Part shown: in pieces, positions 6,264 to 9,636 of the stretch
Layout of the letters: the number at the start of each line of letters is the position of its first letter
Position numbering within the stretch: position 1 is the stretch's first letter
Position numbers and translations under genes: made by a program
From: JAGDYD01 sp046536675
GTDB taxonomy: Archaea; Micrarchaeota; Micrarchaeia; Micrarchaeales; CABMGC01
Assembly (NCBI GenBank): GCA_046536675.1
Contig: JAWDMK010000025.1
Location: 1-9,636, forward strand
Reading direction: 5' to 3'
Length of the DNA stretch: 9,636 nt
The notes under the pieces: model-generated
The model's input: the letters and a program-made list of their open reading frames with translations, nothing else
What the model was told of the DNA's origin: nothing
Databases searched by the model: none

Positions 6264-6620
6264 TCAAAGGAGCTTAAGGCTCCTTGTAAATTGATCTATC
6301 TCAACGCTTTTCCAAGGACCTACCCCAAGGGCAGTTATGGTTCCTGGAGGCAGTTCCGTCAAACCAGCATCGCTTACAAGCGCAGCTGGTATATGCTTAT
6401 ACTTAAACGCCTCGTATAGTCTCTTAAGCGCTTCCTCACCATCAAGCTTAAGCACGATCTTCTTTTCCCCTGTATCTAGCCACGTTTTAGCTATCTCTTT
6501 ATCCTGCTTCTCTGCTTCAAAGTAGCTCATTAGCGATGCGTGTGCAACCTGTGCACAGAGCTTGCCCTTGCTCATTTCCAAATCGCTTCTTACAATAATT
6601 ACTTGTTTTACTTCTTCCAC
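6264..6620 (-). CDS. pth2: Peptidyl-tRNA hydrolase, archaeal/eukaryotic type (Pth2)
   Basis: This 118-residue cytosolic enzyme releases the peptide from peptidyl-tRNA that has dropped off ribosomes, recycling the tRNA. The hallmarks are complete: QVIIVRSDLEMSKGK (6-20, with catalytic-site K20), AQVAHAS (23-29, with H27), and DAGLTELPPGTITALGVGP (84-102, with D84 and the PGT loop). Length matches the family. The start is GTG at 6620, supported by a strong Shine-Dalgarno GTGAGGT at 6627-6633 with 6-nt spacing. The gene lies 41 bp downstream of the EF-Tu domain 2-like gene on the same strand and is probably in an operon with it. It ends 11 bp from the convergent aminotransferase stop. Confidence 0.93.
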   Translation of the reverse strand: MEEVKQVIIVRSDLEMSKGKLCAQVAHASLMSYFEAEKQDKEIAKTWLDTGEKKIVLKLDGEEALKRLYEAFKYKHIPAALVSDAGLTELPPGTITALGVGPWKSVEIDQFTRSLKLL

Positions 6621-6626
6621 ACAAAT

Positions 6627-6633
6627 ACCTCAC
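6627..6633 (-). promoter_or_regulatory. Shine-Dalgarno sequence deciding the GTG start of pth2
   Basis: Minus-strand GTGAGGT ends 6 nt before the GTG at 6620. It supports a GTG start and an operon-internal position, in contrast with the leaderless first genes nearby. Confidence 0.6.
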
Positions 6634-6661
6634 TAACAAATATTTTTACTATTTACTTTAG

Positions 6662-7003
6662 TCATTTTATTATTTTGTATACTTCCTCTCCTTTGTTTAC
6701 CTTGCACCTAACTAAAATACCGACCGAATCCCCTTCTTTTGCAAGGCTCACGTCCTTTCTGTCTATTTGCATACTCTCAACCTTTTGCCTTATCGCATTT
6801 TCTTCGTTTCCTATTTCTATTATATCACCTACAGCCAGCGGGCCGGTGAGCCTTACCGCTACTACGCCCAATCTTGAAAAATAATTTTCTACTTCGCCTA
6901 TCTTTACCTTATCTTGCAATTTTTCCTCAGCTTTACTACTCTTGCTCTCTCTTTCGTTAAGATTTTCCAGTATATCATCAAGGTCAAAACTCTTTTTGGC
7001 CAT
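6662..7003 (-). CDS. Stand-alone EF-Tu domain 2-like protein (translation elongation factor-like)
   Basis: This 113-residue protein has two parts. Residues 1-30 are highly charged and probably disordered or helical. Residues 33-112 form a single beta-barrel like domain 2 of translational GTPases: KIGEVENYFSRLGVVAVRL, GPLAVGDIIEIG, KVESMQIDRKDVSLAKEGDSVGILV and a final GEEVYKI strand. No GTP-binding motif is present. Small proteins of this kind are annotated as translation elongation factor-like; their role is not established to my knowledge. The placement 41 bp before pth2 in the same direction suggests a shared link to translation or tRNA handling. The ATG at 7003 has the TATA element ATTATTTAAT about 32 nt upstream (7031-7040), so it probably starts the transcript. 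Confidence 0.8.
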   Translation of the reverse strand: MAKKSFDLDDILENLNERESKSSKAEEKLQDKVKIGEVENYFSRLGVVAVRLTGPLAVGDIIEIGNEENAIRQKVESMQIDRKDVSLAKEGDSVGILVRCKVNKGEEVYKIIK

Positions 7004-7030
7004 ATAATCAGAAATAAATCAAACTCAAAA

Positions 7031-7040
7031 ATTAAATAAT
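7031..7040 (-). promoter_or_regulatory. TATA-like element before the EF-Tu-like gene/pth2 unit
   Basis: Minus-strand ATTATTTAAT is centred at 7035, about 32 nt from the ATG at 7003, predicting a leader of about 6 nt. It lies in the 47-bp gap after the DUF72 gene, which may alternatively read through. Confidence 0.35.
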
Positions 7041-7050
7041 AGTTGCTTTT

Positions 7051-7803
7051 CTAACTTTTGCCCGTATCACCTTTCTTCTTAACTTGGCGCTTTTTCAAAA
7101 ATGATATAAAAGAAAGCGAGTCCTCAAGCATGTTTAAATTGTTGAAAAGGACATAATTTTCTTTCTTGTCACAAAAGTTTGCTAACTTGCTGAAGTCTTC
7201 GTAGCTATATTTGTACCTGAGATTGTAGCCGGGTAGCCCATGAAGCCTGAAGTAATTTAACTCGCCAAACGCCTTGCCTTTAAAAGGATCTGCCCCTATG
7301 ACTAACTTGGTCTCTTCCGCTATGTGTTTCAATGTCTCGCTGGACCATAATCCACGCGGTTCCCAAACAAAGACAAACTCCCTTTTAATCGAATGGAAAA
7401 ATGCCGTAAGATTCTCTATATTTTCTTTGCTTTCTCCAAAAGAGGATGGCGTTTGAAACAAGATGATTTTGGCATTGAGTACATGCGCTGTCTGCCTTGT
7501 CAACTCATAAGCATCATATACTTCTTTTGTGTTTTTAAAATAGCCAAAATTTTCTGCCCTACCGAAAGGCTTCTTCAATTTTTTATATGTAGGGCTCGAC
7601 ATAGGATGCGTAATTACTTGGAATGCCTTTACAGAAAACTCAAAATCAGGCTTTATACTGTTTGCTTCCTCCCTGAGTTGCCCGGCCTTCTCAATATCCA
7701 TAGGCTGGTAGAAAGTGCTTTGAATCTCGACTAGCTCAAATTTTTTGAAGTATTTTTCTCTGTTTACAGGAAACCCGCAGCAGCCTACCCTTATATTATT
7801 CAT
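7051..7803 (-). CDS. DUF72 (YecE-like) TIM-barrel protein
   Basis: This 250-residue soluble protein matches the DUF72/YecE family: an IRVGCCGFP opening, VEIQSTFYQP (26-35), FSVKAFQVITHP (56-67), ILFQTPSSFGES (114-125), FVWEPRGLW (144-152), YFRLHG (185-190) and YVLFNNLNMLEDS (217-229). The family fold is a TIM barrel, and its biochemical role is not known. The usual W-Y segment near the start is shortened here (CCGFPVNREKYF). Length is within the normal range. The C-terminal tail is basic (KKRQVKKKGDTGKS). The start is supported by CTTATTTAAAG centred 26 nt upstream (7824-7834). It precedes the EF-Tu-like/pth2 pair on the same strand by 47 bp and diverges from the metal regulator. Confidence 0.87.
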   Translation of the reverse strand: MNNIRVGCCGFPVNREKYFKKFELVEIQSTFYQPMDIEKAGQLREEANSIKPDFEFSVKAFQVITHPMSSPTYKKLKKPFGRAENFGYFKNTKEVYDAYELTRQTAHVLNAKIILFQTPSSFGESKENIENLTAFFHSIKREFVFVWEPRGLWSSETLKHIAEETKLVIGADPFKGKAFGELNYFRLHGLPGYNLRYKYSYEDFSKLANFCDKKENYVLFNNLNMLEDSLSFISFLKKRQVKKKGDTGKS

Positions 7804-7823
7804 AATCCAACATCGCCTTTAAA

Positions 7824-7834
7824 CTTTAAATAAG
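7824..7834 (-). promoter_or_regulatory. TATA box of the DUF72 gene
   Basis: Minus-strand CTTATTTAAAG is centred at 7829, 26 nt before the ATG at 7803, fitting leaderless initiation. Confidence 0.55.
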
Positions 7835-7953
7835 CGGTAGTAGAAGTGATATAGTTTGCTTTTTTTAAGTGAAAGGTCAAAGATAAATTTAAAGTTGAAT
7901 TTATAACGCCGATATCGTTGTATGTCCTGTTTGTGGTTCTTGATTATAGTTCA

Positions 7954-7976
7954 AAAATTAGTATTATGCTAATTTT
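7954..7976. promoter_or_regulatory. Candidate DtxR-family operator (inverted repeat)
   Basis: AAAATTAG (7954-7961) and CTAATTTT (7969-7976) are exact reverse complements around a 7-nt spacer. The ATTAG/CTAAT core resembles the TTAG...CTAA operators of DtxR/MntR-type regulators. It ends 7 bp before the TATA box of the DtxR-like gene, where binding could block TFB/TBP. A third ATTAG half-site follows at 7977-7981. That the adjacent regulator binds it is inference. Confidence 0.5.
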
Positions 7977-7982
7977 ATTAGT

Positions 7983-7995
7983 AATATATAAATAT
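7983..7995 (+). promoter_or_regulatory. TATA box of the metalloregulator-permease operon
   Basis: AATATATAAATAT is centred near 7990, 27 nt before the ATG at 8017, the spacing expected for a leaderless mRNA. It is the main reason for choosing that ATG over the in-frame TTG at 7918. Confidence 0.65.
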
Positions 7996-8016
7996 CTTTG
8001 CTTACAATATACAATT

Positions 8017-8412
8017 ATGGATCTAACAAAAAAAGAAAGAGACTGTTTAGTACTAATAAACGAATTTGAATCAGACTTTCCGCCAAGGCTTATTGATGTT
8101 GCAAAGAAATTGAAAGTTCAACCTCCAACAGCATATAATTTAATTGTGAGACTTGAAAGAAAGGGGCTCATAGAAGAAAACAGAGGTAGCATAATAATTA
8201 CACAGAAAGGGAAAAGCACATATAGAGATATAATAATGATGCATAGATGTTTTGAGACGCTACTAAATAAAGCAGGCATATCAGCAAATGTTGCATGCAA
8301 AGAGGCAGAAAAGGTAGACTACCTGCTTGACACAAATTGCGTGAAGCCGTTGCTAAAGTTTATTGGGAATCCTAAAATATGCCCACACGGTAAGCCGATA
8401 GTTGTTAATTGA
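8017..8412 (+). CDS. DtxR/MntR-like metal-dependent transcriptional regulator
   Basis: This 131-residue protein has a DtxR-family layout without the C-terminal SH3-like domain. A winged helix lies at about 8-66 (DVAKKLKVQPPTAYNLIVRL, then a wing ending IIITQKGK). A dimerisation and metal domain follows, with HRCFE (H76, E80), ACKEAEKVDY (94-102) and the family-typical ending CPHGKPI (122-128). These proteins sense Fe2+, Mn2+ or related ions and repress transport genes. The ligand set is unusual: H76 and E80 are kept, but the usual C/E-x-x-E-H cluster reads E98-x-x-D101-Y102 in my alignment by eye, and D9 aligns with the Mn-type Asp of MntR. The stop lies 5 bp before the permease ATG, so the two form an operon. 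The operator-like repeat at 7954-7976 suggests autorepression. Confidence 0.8.
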   Translation: MDLTKKERDCLVLINEFESDFPPRLIDVAKKLKVQPPTAYNLIVRLERKGLIEENRGSIIITQKGKSTYRDIIMMHRCFETLLNKAGISANVACKEAEKVDYLLDTNCVKPLLKFIGNPKICPHGKPIVVN

Positions 8413-8417
8413 TCATT

Positions 8418-9425
8418 ATGCTACCACTTCTTTATAACCAGTTTGCTGTGCTAAATATCCAGATCAACCTGTGGAATCCAACAAATGTGACTTTTGTAGA
8501 GGCACTTATCCTTTCTTTTTTGCTCGGCGTAGTTCATGGTATAGTACCTGATGAGCATACGTGGCCGATAACCTTTTCTTATGCTGTAGGGAGCTATAGT
8601 ACAAAGAAGGGGGCAAAAGCGGGGCTTATATTCTCAAGCGGATTTACTTTGCAGAGAGCGTTGCTCACCGAACTAGCATACTTTGCACTTATTGCGGTAT
8701 TTACAACAACCTTGGCTTATGGTATAACATATGTTGCTGTTGGTGTAGCCATGGCAGGCGCAGGCTTTTACCTCTCAGCACATAACAAATATGCCCATTG
8801 GCATTACATAGAAGAAAAACTCGGCCAACTTTTCGGTGTTCACAAAAAACATAGTGAGCAACAGAAGAAAGAATTTGAACATAAACTTAACCCACTTGAA
8901 TCAAATGACGCTTTGCCACAGCTAAGAGAAGTGCCATTAAGGCTTGCGTTTCTCCATGGACTTATTGCGGGCTTTGGTTTTGGTGCATTTGCACTAATAC
9001 TCTGCACAGTTATGGTACCTGCTATGCCTAACATGTATGTTGCGTGGCTTCCTGGCTTCTTATTTGGTATAGGTACTATGGTTATGCAAATTGCCTTTGG
9101 CGCATTTTTTGGTACTTTCTTGTCAAAAAAGAAAAATTTGTCAAAAGAAGGCATCGCATTTGTATCTAAATATATAAGCAAAAATGTCCTCTTTTATGGC
9201 GGCATAGCGTTTGTAATTGCAGGTGCTTTAATACTTGCCTTCCCACAAATTAAAAATTTTGGCATCGAAACAGGGATAGAGATTCACAATCTAGACAGTC
9301 TAGATATTGGATTCTTTCTTGTTGTGATAGTGGTAGGAGTAATAGGCATTGTTTCTTATTACCTTGGGATTAGAAAAGCAGTAAAACTAAACTATCAGAA
9401 TACTAAAAACATTGCCAAGAACTAG
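8418..9425 (+). CDS. Polytopic membrane protein, putative NicO/RcnA-like divalent-metal permease
   Basis: This 335-residue protein has about seven hydrophobic segments. TM1 carries LLGVVHGIVPDEH (H40, D45, E46, H47), resembling the H-x4-D-H metal motif in the first helices of nickel/cobalt transporters (NiCoT, NicO/RcnA). A second half begins with LRLAFLHGLIAGFGFG (H180), suggesting an internal duplication. Between them is a long hydrophilic loop rich in histidine (AHNKYAHWHY, GVHKKH, EFEH; about 121-156), as in metal effluxers such as RcnA. Location directly after a DtxR-like regulator supports a role in metal transport; direction (uptake or export) and ion are not determined. TauE/SafE- or HupE-like proteins are alternatives. 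The ATG at 8418 is chosen; a TTG at 8409 overlaps the regulator's stop and would add three residues. No Shine-Dalgarno is evident, so translational coupling is likely. Confidence 0.7.
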   Translation: MLPLLYNQFAVLNIQINLWNPTNVTFVEALILSFLLGVVHGIVPDEHTWPITFSYAVGSYSTKKGAKAGLIFSSGFTLQRALLTELAYFALIAVFTTTLAYGITYVAVGVAMAGAGFYLSAHNKYAHWHYIEEKLGQLFGVHKKHSEQQKKEFEHKLNPLESNDALPQLREVPLRLAFLHGLIAGFGFGAFALILCTVMVPAMPNMYVAWLPGFLFGIGTMVMQIAFGAFFGTFLSKKKNLSKEGIAFVSKYISKNVLFYGGIAFVIAGALILAFPQIKNFGIETGIEIHNLDSLDIGFFLVVIVVGVIGIVSYYLGIRKAVKLNYQNTKNIAKN

Positions 9426-9516
9426 AATGTCACACTGTGCAATGTTAACTTCTTCACACGCTCATTTCCAGATAAAGCGAAATTTCTCTTTTCATATAGC
9501 CATACTTATGCATTAG
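9426..9516. other. Short gap between the permease and tRNA-Glu
   Basis: These 91 bp separate converging units. Pyrimidine-rich plus-strand runs (around 9446-9452 and 9482-9492) could act as weak archaeal T-rich terminators for the permease. I see no gene or strong hairpin. Confidence 0.3.
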
Positions 9517-9591
9517 TGCTCCCGTCGGGATTTGAACCCGAGTTGCAGGGTTGAAAGCCCCGCGTCCTTGGCCGGACTAGACGACAGGAGC
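9517..9591 (-). tRNA. tRNA-Glu (anticodon TTC)
   Basis: The minus strand folds as a complete 75-nt cloverleaf. The acceptor stem is GCTCCTG with CGGGAGC (one G-T pair), the D-stem is GTCT with GGAC, and the anticodon stem is CGGGG with CCCTG around the loop CTTTCAA. The variable loop is 4 nt (CAAC), and the T-arm TCGGG-TTCAAAT-CCCGA closes perfectly. The anticodon TTC at 9553-9555 reads GAA/GAG. The discriminator is A at 9517 and no CCA is encoded (CTA follows), as is common in archaea. No intron is present. AT-rich DNA upstream (9592-9630) presumably contains the promoter, but no clean TATA box stands out. Confidence 0.96.
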
Positions 9592-9636
9592 AAATCAAAG
9601 GTATTTTTTAATTATCTCTAAAACCTTTTTATGCGT

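Larger units (their letters stand above)
7804..8016. other. Divergent intergenic region of DUF72 and the metalloregulator
   Basis: This 213-bp gap contains the DUF72 TATA box (7824-7834), T-rich DNA, other AT-rich TATA-like runs at 7883-7906, the candidate operator at 7954-7976 and the regulator's TATA box at 7983-7995. The frame of the regulator is open back to TTG 7918, but I see no coding character in those 33 codons beyond hydrophobicity expected from T-rich DNA. Confidence 0.5.

Noticed and set aside
7911..7943. Short frame encoding a CPVCGS zinc-ribbon-like string
   Set aside because: It has no usable start codon after the upstream stop at 7896-7898 and stops right after the motif, so it is too short to be a protein.
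7918..8016. Hydrophobic 33-residue extension of the metalloregulator from TTG 7918
   Set aside because: A well-spaced TATA box for ATG 8017 lies inside it, and DtxR-type proteins begin close to the helix preceding the HTH; T-rich DNA gives hydrophobic codons by chance.
1..9636. CRISPR array, insertion sequence, toxin-antitoxin or defence system
   Set aside because: No regularly spaced repeats, transposase motifs, terminal inverted repeats or paired small toxin/antitoxin genes were seen; the genes are mostly housekeeping or transport.

Overview
The window looks like a piece of an AT-rich archaeal chromosome. The markers are an archaeal-type DNA primase small subunit (N-terminus only), a Pth2-type peptidyl-tRNA hydrolase, an archaeal XRE regulator family with a nuclease-like N-terminal domain, an A24 (FlaK/PibD-like) prepilin peptidase, and a tRNA-Glu with no encoded CCA. 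TATA boxes centred 25-27 nt upstream of many start codons point to leaderless transcripts. Arginine is mostly AGA/AGG and isoleucine often ATA. A small-genome lineage such as Micrarchaeota/ARMAN-type or a Thermoplasmata relative is plausible, but the sequence alone does not decide this.

Layout. Positions 1-126 (minus) hold the start of priS, diverging from a HAD-type hydrolase (202-777). A 180-bp convergent gap (778-957) is packed with consecutive palindromes. An APC amino-acid permease (958-2265, minus) diverges from an archaeal XRE-type regulator (2319-3206), and the two share one TATA-rich promoter. A six-helix membrane protein of unknown function (3207-3866, minus) runs into the regulator, with the two stop codons abutting. 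An A24 prepilin peptidase (3919-4758, minus) and a small winged-helix protein (4945-5295) diverge across a 186-bp region rich in inverted repeats. Next come a branched-chain aminotransferase (5341-6252) and, on the opposite strand, a likely translation-quality pair: an EF-Tu domain 2-like protein (6662-7003) followed by pth2 (6264-6620). A DUF72 protein (7051-7803, minus) lies upstream of that pair.

The right end is a compact metal-homeostasis module. A DtxR/MntR-like regulator (8017-8412) lies a few bases upstream of a polytopic membrane protein resembling NicO/RcnA nickel-cobalt permeases (8418-9425). The module's TATA box is preceded by an inverted repeat (ATTAG-N7-CTAAT core) that looks like a DtxR-family operator. 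A tRNA-Glu(TTC) on the minus strand (9517-9591) closes the window.

First genes of transcription units mostly appear leaderless. An operon-internal gene (pth2) and the winged-helix gene carry Shine-Dalgarno-like sequences. No IS element, CRISPR array, rRNA or clear sign of recent transfer was seen. No gene-free stretch exceeds 300 bp; the longest are 7804-8016, 4759-4944 and 778-957, and each is described. The strongest unexplained signals are the palindrome cluster at 788-910, the candidate metalloregulator operator at 7954-7976, and the inverted repeat that covers the start codon of the winged-helix gene at 4906-4949.
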